From positions 1 to 38,480 of the forward strand of contig QEVC01000007.1 in NCBI GenBank assembly GCA_003576945.1: a DNA stretch of 38,480 nt, read 5' to 3'. Position 1 is the first letter of the stretch. Every line of letters begins with the position of its first letter. A model generated the notes under the pieces. The model ran no database searches. It had not been told where the DNA came from and was given only the letters and a program-made list of their open reading frames with translations. A program made the translations under genes and the position numbers. Below, one piece after another: positions 1 through 7,908 of the stretch. The stretch is from Candidatus Microgenomates bacterium (lineage in GTDB: Bacteria; Patescibacteriota; Microgenomatia; UBA1400; UBA12108).

Positions 1-601
1 TGCCAGTACCACAGAAGGGATCGTAGAGCGTTTTACCATTTTGACCACAGAGGGCGAGGTTAGCCATGATGCGCGCGACCTTGGGAGGCAACATGCCGCG
101 CTTGATGTCACGATAGGGCTTGTTGCGGTCGCGCTTAATCCAATCCTTGGAATCGAAGATCCAGGTAGTTATGGCGACTACGACCTGGCCTGCATCAGCT
201 GGATCTGGCAAGAGATTGAGCTCGGCAACGCGTTGGTGAGCGAGCATGACTAGTTCGTGCTCCCCTGTTTCCATACTCACAAAACGAATGGGTCGTCCAG
301 CCCCCGTTTTTAGCGAGTAAAGATCTGATTTGTCGAGAGAGAGATTGACATAATCGGTGATCGCGACATTTTTGTTGGGAACATTAGCTAATGTCGCGGC
401 GAGGAGCGTGAGGACGTCTTTTTTGGCTCCGATCCTTTCCATTTTGGCGACTTTGCGCAGGCCACCTAGACGCTGAGTGAGGGCAAGGTCTGAGTCGCCT
501 GCAACGATAGAAGGTGTAATAGGGGTGAATGGCTCATGTGTCACACTCTCTAACTCGAGTAGACTCAGCGCGGGAGTATTACCGAGGAAATAATATTGCA
601 T
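1..601 (-). CDS. RNA (guanine-N2) methyltransferase, Trm11/TrmG10-like (partial, 3' end outside window)
   Basis: This reading frame starts with ATG at 601 and runs open through the left edge, giving 200 complete codons with no stop. The N-terminal part (about residues 1-150) is a variable region such as precedes the catalytic domain in THUMP-type RNA methyltransferases. From about residue 155 the family pattern is clear: RDRNKPYRDIKRGMLPPKVAR, then an ARIMANLAL helix and the Rossmann SAM-binding motif LYDPFCGTG at about residues 191-199. This matches the UPF0020/Trm11-type enzymes that modify guanosine-10 of tRNA. The NPPY catalytic motif would lie beyond the window. A TATACT hexamer sits 6 nt before the ATG, supporting this start. 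It lies 38 bp downstream of rplU. The N-terminal domain is too divergent for me to assign an exact substrate; a DNA methylase-like annotation is possible but less likely. Confidence 0.8.
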   Translation of the reverse strand, partial: MQYYFLGNTPALSLLELESVTHEPFTPITPSIVAGDSDLALTQRLGGLRKVAKMERIGAKKDVLTLLAATLANVPNKNVAITDYVNLSLDKSDLYSLKTGAGRPIRFVSMETGEHELVMLAHQRVAELNLLPDPADAGQVVVAITTWIFDSKDWIKRDRNKPYRDIKRGMLPPKVARIMANLALCGQNGKTLYDPFCGTG

Positions 602-607
602 GAAGAA

Positions 608-613
608 AGTATA
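608..613 (-). promoter_or_regulatory. -10 hexamer TATACT, 6 nt before the methyltransferase start
   Basis: TATACT on the minus strand, with 6 nt between it and the ATG at 601. At normal -10 to +1 spacing, transcription would begin at or next to the start codon, so a leaderless mRNA is likely. No Shine-Dalgarno sequence is visible. Confidence 0.6.
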
Positions 614-639
614 TACCTAAATACCAGACTAGAATAAAG

Positions 640-1059
640 TTATTTAGTCGTGGCTTTTTTCGCGGGTGCTTTTTTGGGAGCGGCTTTAACAGCCTTTTTT
701 GGTTCTGCCTTGACGACTTTTTTAGTAGCCTTCTCAACTTTGACGGGTGCGGTGCCAATACTTTCGATCTTGACTACGGCATATTGCTGGCGATGTCCGC
801 GGAGCTTGCGATAGCGAGACTTACTCTTGTATTTGAAAACTTGGATTTTATCAGCTTTTTCAATGCCGATAACAGTCCCGTACACTTTTAGCCCAGCAAC
901 AGTTGGCATGCCGATCTCGACTTTTTCACCATCAACATATAGGAGTACTTCGTCAAAGACAACACTACCTTCGGTTGTGACTAATTTCTCAACCTTGAGA
1001 GTTTTGCCTGCTACTGCTTGATATTGTTTGTTGCCAGTCTTAATAATTGCGTACTGCAT
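640..1059 (-). CDS. rplU: 50S ribosomal protein L21 (bL21)
   Basis: Protein of 139 aa. The first roughly 103 residues are a full bL21 core: it opens MQYAIIKTGNKQYQA, carries the GTVIG strand in the middle, and has the KYKSKSRYRKLRGHRQQY RNA-binding segment. After that comes a 35-residue tail made almost only of Lys, Ala, Pro and Val (repeats like KKAVKAAPKKAPAKK). Such a tail is common on ribosomal proteins and probably contacts rRNA. In many bacteria rplU is followed by rpmA (L27); here the next gene downstream is an RNA methyltransferase instead. It lies 20 bp downstream of rodA, with TATAAT 8 nt before its ATG, so it can be transcribed on its own as well as from rodA. Confidence 0.97.
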   Translation of the reverse strand: MQYAIIKTGNKQYQAVAGKTLKVEKLVTTEGSVVFDEVLLYVDGEKVEIGMPTVAGLKVYGTVIGIEKADKIQVFKYKSKSRYRKLRGHRQQYAVVKIESIGTAPVKVEKATKKVVKAEPKKAVKAAPKKAPAKKATTK

Positions 1060-1067
1060 AGATGTGG

Positions 1068-1073
1068 ATTATA
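1068..1073 (-). promoter_or_regulatory. -10 hexamer TATAAT, 8 nt before rplU
   Basis: Consensus TATAAT on the minus strand within the 20-bp rodA-rplU gap, 8 nt from the ATG. It implies a leaderless or near-leaderless rplU transcript. Confidence 0.6.
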
Positions 1074-1079
1074 TCCTAT

Positions 1080-2156
1080 TTATCTGATTTCTAGCAAGCG
1101 GCGATGTTTTGCCCCATTAATGACGCTACTTGAAAGACCTAAGATCATAGCGGTCGCCAAGATCGAGCTACCACCGTAGGAGATCAAAGGCAGGGTGATG
1201 CCGGTCACTGGAGCTACTCCAATGTTCATCCCAATATTGACGAGAGATTGAAAGATAAAGTAAGCGAGAGAGCCAGACAGAATTGTGCGACTATGACCAG
1301 ACTCTGCCTGGGTCATGAAATGCAAGAGTCGAAAAATGAAAGTTGCCATAACTCCCAAGATTGCGAGAGAACCAAGTAGACCTAACTCTTCGGCGATACT
1401 GGCAAAGGCAAAATCGGTATGGCGTTCTGGCAAAAACCTTAAGTGACTTTGAGTCCCCTGCCCCAGGCCCTTACCCAGAATCCCGCCAGAGCCAACAGCA
1501 ATCATACTTTGAATAACGTTATAACCACTGCCGAGCGGGTCGGCAAAGGGATCAAGAAAAGTGGTAAGCCTACCTACCTGATAGTCGTGAAGATTGCTGT
1601 AGACATGGGGGAGTGAGATGAGTACGAGAAGTGAACCTAGCAGTAGATAATGCCACGGTATCCCAGCGATAAAGATTTGAGCTAACCAGATAGCAGTAAT
1701 AACTAAGGTAGTTCCTAGGTCTGGCTGAAGCATAATTAAAGCCGCTGGGATGATAAAAGAGAGACAATTAATGATGATATTGATTAGGGTTTTGGGCGGA
1801 AAGCGTTCGAGTAGGGAAGCGAATGACAGGATTAGAAATGGCTTGGTTAACTCAGAAGGCTGAAAGCGAAAACCGGCGACATCAATCCAGCTTAAAGTCC
1901 CTCTTGTAGTGGAGGCAAAAAGGATAGTTATTAGTAAGATAATAAGACTACCAAGATATCCAATTAGGGCAAATGATTTGTAGACACTTTCTTCTTGCTT
2001 AGAGAGATAAAACAAGAGAAACAAGCCTACGACTAGGACGATTGCCTGCTGTAAAAAACGATCAGGAGAGATAGAGATGAGCATCGCCAGGCTCAAGCAA
2101 CTACCAAGAATGTAAGACAGTAGCAGTAGTGGATCTGCAAATATCCGAAGCCGCAT
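1080..2156 (-). CDS. rodA: Rod-shape SEDS peptidoglycan glycosyltransferase RodA
   Basis: Polytopic membrane protein of 358 aa with about ten hydrophobic segments, of the SEDS family (RodA/FtsW/SpoVE). SEDS proteins polymerise lipid II into glycan strands together with a class B penicillin-binding protein. Family signatures seen: LQPDLGTTLV, the loop DPFADPLGSGYNVIQS, GGILGKGLGQGTQ, and the FLPERHTDFAFASIAEELG block holding the conserved Asp that is essential in the family. The C-terminus has VTGITLPLISYGGSS. It is the second SEDS gene of the window; the copy at 9738-10826 sits inside the dcw cluster and is called FtsW. The HTDF form and its position outside the mur/fts block favour RodA here. 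Its usual partner PBP2 is not in the window. It lies 37 bp downstream of ileS. Confidence 0.88.
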   Translation of the reverse strand: MRLRIFADPLLLLSYILGSCLSLAMLISISPDRFLQQAIVLVVGLFLLFYLSKQEESVYKSFALIGYLGSLIILLITILFASTTRGTLSWIDVAGFRFQPSELTKPFLILSFASLLERFPPKTLINIIINCLSFIIPAALIMLQPDLGTTLVITAIWLAQIFIAGIPWHYLLLGSLLVLISLPHVYSNLHDYQVGRLTTFLDPFADPLGSGYNVIQSMIAVGSGGILGKGLGQGTQSHLRFLPERHTDFAFASIAEELGLLGSLAILGVMATFIFRLLHFMTQAESGHSRTILSGSLAYFIFQSLVNIGMNIGVAPVTGITLPLISYGGSSILATAMILGLSSSVINGAKHRRLLEIR

Positions 2157-2166
2157 AATTACTCAT

Positions 2167-2172
2167 AGTATA
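2167..2172 (-). promoter_or_regulatory. -10 hexamer TATACT, 10 nt before rodA
   Basis: TATACT on the minus strand in the 37-bp ileS-rodA gap, 10 nt before the ATG at 2156. It suggests a very short or absent 5' leader. Confidence 0.55.
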
Positions 2173-2193
2173 CCCTGCCCCAGGCTTTTTGGT

Positions 2194-4971
2194 TTATGCT
2201 TTGGTGACACTAAATACTTCTCCCTGAGACAGAGATTTGGCACCGACCTTGGCTTTGATCTCGGACTCCCAACTTGTGGGATATGAGGGCGTAATAACCA
2301 CAACTTGATCTGTTGGCTTCAGACCCTGTTTTTTGCGCTCACCTTGGATGTCGCGCATCAGATCCCTTGCCTTACCTTCGTCTTCTAGCTCGGGAGTTAG
2401 GTTGGTATCGAGCGAGAGCTCGCTGCCGACTACTACCTCTTTGACATTTAGTTCGTCGGCGATCACTTTGAGCAAATCGCCTCCGAGCTTACTTGCAACT
2501 GTGAGGCGTGATAAGGGTTGTCTGAGACGCAGGTTGGCATTTTTTCGGAGTGCATGAGCACCTTCGACGATATCCATCACAGCCATCATGTCTGACTCGA
2601 GTTTGGGATTTTGATATTTAGCTTCGACGGTAGGCCAATCTTCGAGATGGATTGAATCTTTAGTGTGTGGCATGTTTTGGTAGATGCGCTCGGCCATAAA
2701 GGGAGCAAACGGGGCCATGAGATGAGTATATTTGGATAGCGCATAGGCAAACACTGCCTGACTATTTTTATCATTTCTTAGGCGCTCCCGAGATAGTCGC
2801 ACATACCATGTCGAAAAATCTTTGGCAAAGGCCATAAGGGGTCTTGTGGCGCCCACCACGTCATAAGAATCCATTGCGGTGGTTACGACTTTAGTTAACC
2901 CTTCGACTTTAGATAGAAGCCACTGATCTAGAGGATTTTTGATGACTTGTGGCATCGTCAACTCAACACTCCCGCAGTACGCTGAATAGAAAACATAGAT
3001 GTTCCACCAAATATTCATGACATTTTTGCGAACGTCATCGACTGCACTCTCGCTAAAATTAAGATTGTCGGCTTTCATAACAACACTACTCATTAAGTAG
3101 AGGCGGAGCGAGTCAACGCCAAATTTGCTGATCAGAACATTAACGTCGGGATAATTCTTTTTACTCTTACTCATTTTGGTACCATCCTCGGCGAGGATTG
3201 TGCCGGTAGTTACGGCGTTTTCGAAAGCAGGCTTACCAAAAAGTGCGACTGACATGACATGTAGGGTATAGAACCAAGCCCGAGTCTGAGCAATATATTC
3301 AACGATATACTGTGCAGGGTAGCGCGCTTCAAACTTGGTTTTGTTTTCAAAGGGATAATGCTCCGCGGCAAACGGCATACTCCCTGATTCAATCCAACAA
3401 TCAAAAACATCTTTGATTCTAGTCCCTGCTTCGGTTTTAGCGTCGTCTACCCAAACTTTAACATCATCGACATACTCGCGGTGAATGTCTTGAATACTCT
3501 CGACTTGTGCGGGATCAACTGCCCAGGATTTCAGTTCACTGAGTGAGCTGATTATTCTCACTTTGCCAGTTTGATCACCTTTCCAGATTGGCATTGGGGT
3601 GCCCCAGTAGCGGCTGCGACTAATATTCCAATCTGGAGCTGTCTCGAGTCCCTTACCAAAGCGACCATTTTTGAGAAAGGCTGGATACCAGTTGATATCC
3701 TGATTAACCTTAGATAGATCTTTTTTGAGTTTTTGGATGTTAATAAAGTAGGCCGGGAGGGCGTTGTAAAAGAGCGCGGTCCCACAACGGTAACAGAAGG
3801 GGTAAGAGTGGGTGGTCATTTCACTTTTGTAGACTAAACCACGACTCTCAAGATTTTCGATGATCCATTTTTGAGTTTTGAGGTAATACTGTCCTTTGAG
3901 ATCAGTCACAAAATCTAAGAAATGGCCCTGATCGTCTAACATCGGGATGGTTGGTAATCCCTCCTCTACCGAAACTCGATAGTCGTCTTCGCCATAGATG
4001 GCAGCGGTATGGACAATACCCGTACCATCCTCCATACTGACAAAATCGGCAGGGATAATTACGTATGATTTTTGGTCACCGACAGGGAGGTAGGTAAATA
4101 AGGGCTCATAACGCTCCCCCACTAGCTCACTCCCTTTGACTGTCTTTAGTACTTTTAGCTCTTTGGGAGCACGAGCTTCGGCAAACCAGAGTAGTTCATC
4201 ACCGTTTTTGACTTGGACATAGGTTTGATCTGGATTGACGGCAAGACCAACGTTCCCAGGGAGTGTCCAGGGCGTGGTGGTCCAGGCTACAAAATACTCA
4301 TTGATGGAATTTTTTTTCTTAAATTTGACGGTTAGCGAGTGAGACTCGACTTCTTTATAGCTATTATCCATGGCAATCTCAAAGTTGCTGAGCGGGGTGG
4401 AGCAACGTGGACAATAGAGGATGACTTTACGACCTTGGTAAACGAGGCCCTTCTTATATAACTCAGCAAAGGCCCACCAGACAGATTCCATAAAAGTCGT
4501 ATCCATGGTTTTGTATGAATTTTCCATGTCAACCCAGCGACCGAGCCTTTTAATAGTTTTTTTCCATTCGGTGTCATAACGCAGGATGCTCGCGCGACAG
4601 GCAGCGTTAAAGTTAGCGATCCCGTATTCTTCGATCCCCTTCTTACCACCCTTTAAACCGAGCTCGCCCTCGATCATGTTCTCGATTGGCACACCATGAC
4701 AATCCCAACCCCAAGTGCGCTCGACCTTATACCCCTTCATGGTCCAGTAACGAGGTACCACATCCTTGGCAGTACTAGCCAAGAGGTGGCCGTAGTGAGG
4801 GAGGCCGGTGGCGAAAGGTGGGCCATCATAAAAAACGTAAGACTTATTCCCACCTTTTTCACTGACACTGCGCTCGAATGCTTTGACCTCGTCCCAATAA
4901 GTTAAGATTTCTTCCTCGTGTGCTGAATGATTAAGAGGTTTTGTCGTGTCGACTGGTTTTAGTTTTGTCAT
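2194..4971 (-). CDS. ileS: Isoleucyl-tRNA synthetase, eukaryotic-like (IleS2) type
   Basis: Class I aminoacyl-tRNA synthetase of 925 aa that charges tRNA-Ile. The HIGH motif is HYGH (about residues 59-62) within DGPPFATGLPHYGHLL, and the KMSKS loop GTKMSKSKKNYPD lies near residue 600. The long CP1 editing domain lies between them (TTTPWTLPGNVGLAV, then GTGIVHTAAIYGEDDY), and a CYRCG zinc motif follows. The wording around HIGH and KMSKS and the absence of a C-terminal Cys zinc finger match the IleS2 (eukaryotic/archaeal-like) subclass, not the E. coli type. The open frame extends ten codons upstream to 5001. The inner ATG at 4971 is chosen because TATACT lies 7 nt before it and the longer form would run into greA. 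It is transcribed divergently from greA, with 18 bp between the starts. Confidence 0.95.
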   Translation of the reverse strand: MTKLKPVDTTKPLNHSAHEEEILTYWDEVKAFERSVSEKGGNKSYVFYDGPPFATGLPHYGHLLASTAKDVVPRYWTMKGYKVERTWGWDCHGVPIENMIEGELGLKGGKKGIEEYGIANFNAACRASILRYDTEWKKTIKRLGRWVDMENSYKTMDTTFMESVWWAFAELYKKGLVYQGRKVILYCPRCSTPLSNFEIAMDNSYKEVESHSLTVKFKKKNSINEYFVAWTTTPWTLPGNVGLAVNPDQTYVQVKNGDELLWFAEARAPKELKVLKTVKGSELVGERYEPLFTYLPVGDQKSYVIIPADFVSMEDGTGIVHTAAIYGEDDYRVSVEEGLPTIPMLDDQGHFLDFVTDLKGQYYLKTQKWIIENLESRGLVYKSEMTTHSYPFCYRCGTALFYNALPAYFINIQKLKKDLSKVNQDINWYPAFLKNGRFGKGLETAPDWNISRSRYWGTPMPIWKGDQTGKVRIISSLSELKSWAVDPAQVESIQDIHREYVDDVKVWVDDAKTEAGTRIKDVFDCWIESGSMPFAAEHYPFENKTKFEARYPAQYIVEYIAQTRAWFYTLHVMSVALFGKPAFENAVTTGTILAEDGTKMSKSKKNYPDVNVLISKFGVDSLRLYLMSSVVMKADNLNFSESAVDDVRKNVMNIWWNIYVFYSAYCGSVELTMPQVIKNPLDQWLLSKVEGLTKVVTTAMDSYDVVGATRPLMAFAKDFSTWYVRLSRERLRNDKNSQAVFAYALSKYTHLMAPFAPFMAERIYQNMPHTKDSIHLEDWPTVEAKYQNPKLESDMMAVMDIVEGAHALRKNANLRLRQPLSRLTVASKLGGDLLKVIADELNVKEVVVGSELSLDTNLTPELEDEGKARDLMRDIQGERKKQGLKPTDQVVVITPSYPTSWESEIKAKVGAKSLSQGEVFSVTKA

Positions 4972-4975
4972 GGTG

Positions 4976-4981
4976 TAAAGT
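4976..4981 (+). promoter_or_regulatory. Possible -10 hexamer TAAAGT, 8 nt before greA
   Basis: TAAAGT on the plus strand, 8 nt before the greA ATG at 4990. It keeps the TA...T core of a -10 element but is weaker than the others. It shares three bases (4979-4981) with the ileS box. Confidence 0.35.
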
Positions 4982-4984
4982 ATA
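4979..4984 (-). promoter_or_regulatory. -10 hexamer TATACT, 7 nt before ileS
   Basis: TATACT on the minus strand in the 18-bp gap between the divergent ileS and greA starts. It decides the ileS start at 4971 and physically overlaps the candidate greA box on the other strand. Confidence 0.6.
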
Positions 4985-4989
4985 CCAGT

Positions 4990-5439
4990 ATGATCAAACA
5001 ACCAAAACCCATCGTTTTTACGAAGTCGGGATATAGTGCTCTTAGGCCAAAACTTGATGAGCTTTTTAAAAAGCGTGAACGAGTGTTAATCGAGTTGCAG
5101 CGCGCGAGGGAGCAAGGTGACCTATCCGAGAATGGGGCATATAAGGCGGCAAGATTTGAACTAGGAGATACCGACCGTGCAATTAGACAGTTACAACATC
5201 AAATTAAGTATGGAAAAGCAATCGAGCCACCGACTGATGGGACTATCGGAGTGGGATCAACGGTTAAGCTAAGACGTGATGATGGAAAGGAATTTACATA
5301 TACGATCGTTGGAACTTACGAAGCAGATCCCATGAACGGCAAAATCTCGATCGAGAGCCCGATGGGAAAAGCGCTGATTGGCAAAAAAGCCGATGATGAA
5401 GTGGTGGTAAATGAAAAGAAATACTTAGTTTTGTCTTAA
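4990..5439 (+). CDS. greA: Transcription elongation factor GreA
   Basis: Protein of 149 aa (about 158 is usual) that rescues backtracked RNA polymerase by stimulating cleavage of the nascent transcript. The N-terminal coiled coil (about residues 12-75) carries the tip motif [16 protein letters not shown], with the acidic Asp and Glu that reach the polymerase active site. The C-terminal FKBP-like domain has [20 protein letters not shown] and ends with [18 protein letters not shown]. It is the only gene on the plus strand in the window. It is head-to-head with ileS and tail-to-tail with ftsZ: its last 15 bases, stop codon included, overlap the 3' end of ftsZ, including the ftsZ stop and the end of the conserved FtsZ tail. 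Confidence 0.95.
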   Translation: MIKQPKPIVFTKSGYSALRPKLDELFKKRERVLIELQRAREQGDLSENGAYKAARFELGDTDRAIRQLQHQIKYGKAIEPPTDGTIGVGSTVKLRRDDGKEFTYTIVGTYEADPMNGKISIESPMGKALIGKKADDEVVVNEKKYLVLS

Positions 5440-6552
5440 AAAGGCGGGAATGTCGAAGGGATCGGTATCATCCGGGGTGGGAGGATTGTTGGACGATGTA
5501 CTACTGGGAGGATTGTTAGCATCATCGCCACTATTGTCATCGTATTGAATGCGTGCGGAGTTGCCAGCGGATTGCAGTGCCGCAAAACCACTGCGGTTAC
5601 TATCAAAGCCTGTGGCAATCACGCTAATTTTAATTTGATCGCCCATACTCTCGTCGATCGTCGCACCGAAGATGATATTGGCGTCGGGATCGGCATGCGT
5701 ACTTATCATGTCGGCGGCCTCGCTCACTTCGCTCATGGTCAAACTCGTGCCTCCGGTAATGTTAAAGAGAATGCCGCGAGCACCGTCGATCTTAACTTCT
5801 AAGAGTGGAGAGCTAATGGCCGTACGAGCGGCCATCTGAGCTCTATTTTCGCCGGTGCCAATACCCACACCCATCAATGCGGTGCCAGCATCGGTCATGA
5901 TAGCGCGAACATCAGCAAAGTCGACATTGATCAAGCCTGAGACGGTAATTAGGTCTGATATACCCTGAACTCCCTGTCCGAGTACGCTATCGGCGACCCG
6001 AAAAGCTTCTTGGAGAGTCATTTTTTTGTCGACGACATCGAGAAGCTTCTGATTAGGGATAACAATTAGCGTGTCGACTTTTTCTTTGAGCTCTTCGATC
6101 CCATCCTCGGCCACACTCATCCGTCTAATACCCTCAAAACTGAATGGCTTAGTGACAACTGCGACTGTGAGAGCACCTGCTTCTTTGGCCAGTTCGGCGA
6201 CAATTGCCGCGCCACCGGTACCAGTACCACCACCCATTCCGGCGGTGATAAAAACCATGTCAGTATCGACAAGAAGTTCTTTGATCTTTTCCCGAGACTC
6301 TTCGGCTGCTTGGCGACCAACTTCTGGGTCTGCGCCACTACCTAAGCCCTTGGTTAAGTTCTCACCAATCTGGAGTTTGAGGGGTGCAGGAGAGGCTAGT
6401 AGGGCTTGGGCATCGGTATTAACTGCTACAAACTCGACACCTTTAATCTTGCCGGTGGTAACCATTGAGGCGACTGCATTATTGCCACCACCACCAATTC
6501 CAATGACCTTGATTTTTGCAACTGCATTTAAATCTGGTTTAACTAGTCCCAT
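5425..6552 (-). CDS. ftsZ: Cell division GTPase FtsZ
   Basis: Tubulin-like GTPase of 375 aa that polymerises into the Z-ring at midcell. Seen: the nucleotide-binding start [14 protein letters not shown] (about residues 14-27), the tubulin signature [12 protein letters not shown] (about 104-115), and the synergy (T7) loop [11 protein letters not shown] (about 206-216). A short acidic, Asn/Pro/Ser-rich linker follows from about residue 330. The final DIPAFLRQN is the classic conserved tail that binds FtsA and other partners. It is the last gene of the dcw cluster and lies 43 bp downstream of ftsA. TAAAAT lies 9 nt before its ATG, so it probably has its own promoter. Confidence 0.98.
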   Translation of the reverse strand: MGLVKPDLNAVAKIKVIGIGGGGNNAVASMVTTGKIKGVEFVAVNTDAQALLASPAPLKLQIGENLTKGLGSGADPEVGRQAAEESREKIKELLVDTDMVFITAGMGGGTGTGGAAIVAELAKEAGALTVAVVTKPFSFEGIRRMSVAEDGIEELKEKVDTLIVIPNQKLLDVVDKKMTLQEAFRVADSVLGQGVQGISDLITVSGLINVDFADVRAIMTDAGTALMGVGIGTGENRAQMAARTAISSPLLEVKIDGARGILFNITGGTSLTMSEVSEAADMISTHADPDANIIFGATIDESMGDQIKISVIATGFDSNRSGFAALQSAGNSARIQYDDNSGDDANNPPSSTSSNNPPTPDDTDPFDIPAFLRQN

Positions 6553-6561
6553 AAGCTACTT

Positions 6562-6567
6562 ATTTTA
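6562..6567 (-). promoter_or_regulatory. -10 hexamer TAAAAT, 9 nt before ftsZ
   Basis: TAAAAT on the minus strand in the 43-bp ftsA-ftsZ gap, 9 nt before the ATG. It is consistent with separate expression of ftsZ from a leaderless or very short-leader mRNA. Confidence 0.5.
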
Positions 6568-6595
6568 TCACAGGGCAGGGACTTATATAACTACA

Positions 6596-7888
6596 CTATG
6601 GCAGAAATGACTTGATAAAGTCAAGGAATGAGCCACCACTGAATGGGTTTTTAATTTTTAAATTAAGTTTAGGCATGGTGAAGCTGGGAGAACTCTGTTC
6701 GGGCAAATCTTTAGAAGCAAGGAGAATTAGGCCAGTAACAGTTGAGAATTCGGGAGTTGTAACCTCATCAACTAGACCAGTTAACCCAGTGGGAGAGGCA
6801 ACTCTGGCTTGCATTCCCAGAATTCGCTTGGCTGACTCAGTAATTTGATAGGTAAGTGCCCCACCACCTGTTAAAACAATACCTGCTGGGGTTTTACCAC
6901 CCACTGATGCCTTAATTAATTCGCCTTTAATCAGTTCAAAAAGCTCATTCATCCGAGGACGAATAATCCCCTCAACAACAGCTTTTCGTGAAATCTTGCG
7001 CGGCGCGTCTTTTAAGCCTAGTTTATGAAGATCAATTTCGTCAGCTTGTTTTTTACTTTGAGGATTTTTGGGGTCTAAGACTTTACTGGCCATCCCATCT
7101 GGCTCGAGATTGCGCTTAATCGCTTCGGCGGTATCTAAACTAACCCTGAGTCCAATTGCGATATCATTAGTAATGTTTTTCGCACCGACTGGGATGACTG
7201 CGGAGTGAGTGAGTGCGCCATCAACGTAGACGCAAACAGAGGTGGTGCCACCACCAATGTCGATTGAGACTACACCTAGCTCGCGTTCGGTATCGGTTAC
7301 TGTGGCAACGGAAGAAGCGTAGCCACTAAAGGTTACCGCCTCACTGTCTAGTCCGATCTCACTCATGACCTTAGTAAGATTTTTGGTGTTGACGGAGCTT
7401 CCGGTTATCAAGTGAGCCTCGGCCTCTAGTCTGACGCCTGACATACCGACGGGATCTCTAATCCCATCCTGATTATCGACGAGATAGAAGCGGGGAATAA
7501 CATGGAGGATCTCGCGCGAATTTTCGAGGGGAACAGCCTTGGCAGCTTCGACTACCCGAGCGACGTCACTGCGACCTATTTCGCCATCGGGGTTTTGGAC
7601 AGCAACTAGACCCTTGCTATTTTGTGACTCAATATGGATACCTGATATTGAAACTGAAGCGCTCTTAATTGAAAAACCGGCCATACGTTCGGCCATTTCG
7701 ACCGCACTTGTGGCTGCATCGATCGTTTCTTCAATATCAACGATTTGACTCTTGCGAACACCCTTGCTGGGGACGCTCGCAACGCCGACGACGCGCAAGG
7801 ATGAATCGAGGTCTGATTTGGTTGCGATTAGACAGGTAACCTTAGAGCTCCCAACGTCGATTCCACAATAAATCTTTGCTTTTGTCAT
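6596..7888 (-). CDS. ftsA: Cell division protein FtsA
   Basis: Actin-fold ATPase of 430 aa that tethers FtsZ to the membrane and links it to the late division proteins. It begins with the phosphate-1 motif IYCGIDVGSSKVTCLIA; phosphate-2 is VVSIDIGGGTTSVCVY (about residues 205-220); the adenosine motif is GIVLTGGGALT (about 337-347). FtsA-type SHS2/1C domain wording is present (MAERMAGFSIKSASVSISG). The C-terminus NPFSGGSFLDFIKSFLP looks like the short amphipathic helix that inserts into the membrane. It lies between ftsQ (20 bp upstream) and ftsZ. TATAAT sits 12 nt before the ATG. Confidence 0.96.
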   Translation of the reverse strand: MTKAKIYCGIDVGSSKVTCLIATKSDLDSSLRVVGVASVPSKGVRKSQIVDIEETIDAATSAVEMAERMAGFSIKSASVSISGIHIESQNSKGLVAVQNPDGEIGRSDVARVVEAAKAVPLENSREILHVIPRFYLVDNQDGIRDPVGMSGVRLEAEAHLITGSSVNTKNLTKVMSEIGLDSEAVTFSGYASSVATVTDTERELGVVSIDIGGGTTSVCVYVDGALTHSAVIPVGAKNITNDIAIGLRVSLDTAEAIKRNLEPDGMASKVLDPKNPQSKKQADEIDLHKLGLKDAPRKISRKAVVEGIIRPRMNELFELIKGELIKASVGGKTPAGIVLTGGGALTYQITESAKRILGMQARVASPTGLTGLVDEVTTPEFSTVTGLILLASKDLPEQSSPSFTMPKLNLKIKNPFSGGSFLDFIKSFLP

Positions 7889-7900
7889 ATAGTTGTACCC

Positions 7901-7906
7901 ATTATA
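7901..7906 (-). promoter_or_regulatory. -10 hexamer TATAAT, 12 nt before ftsA
   Basis: Consensus TATAAT on the minus strand, 12 nt before the ATG, spanning the end of the 20-bp ftsQ-ftsA gap. It would give a leader of only about 5 nt. Confidence 0.5.
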
Positions 7907-7908
7907 GC

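Noticed and set aside
41-253. Plus-strand open frame of 70 codons at the left edge
   Set aside because: It lies opposite the methyltransferase frame, whose SAM motif and tRNA-methylase wording are clear; the plus frame has no recognisable motif.
6071-6610. Plus-strand open frame of 179 codons
   Set aside because: It lies antisense to ftsZ, and its Ser/Pro/Ala-rich composition is what a mirrored Gly/Ala/Val-rich gene yields.
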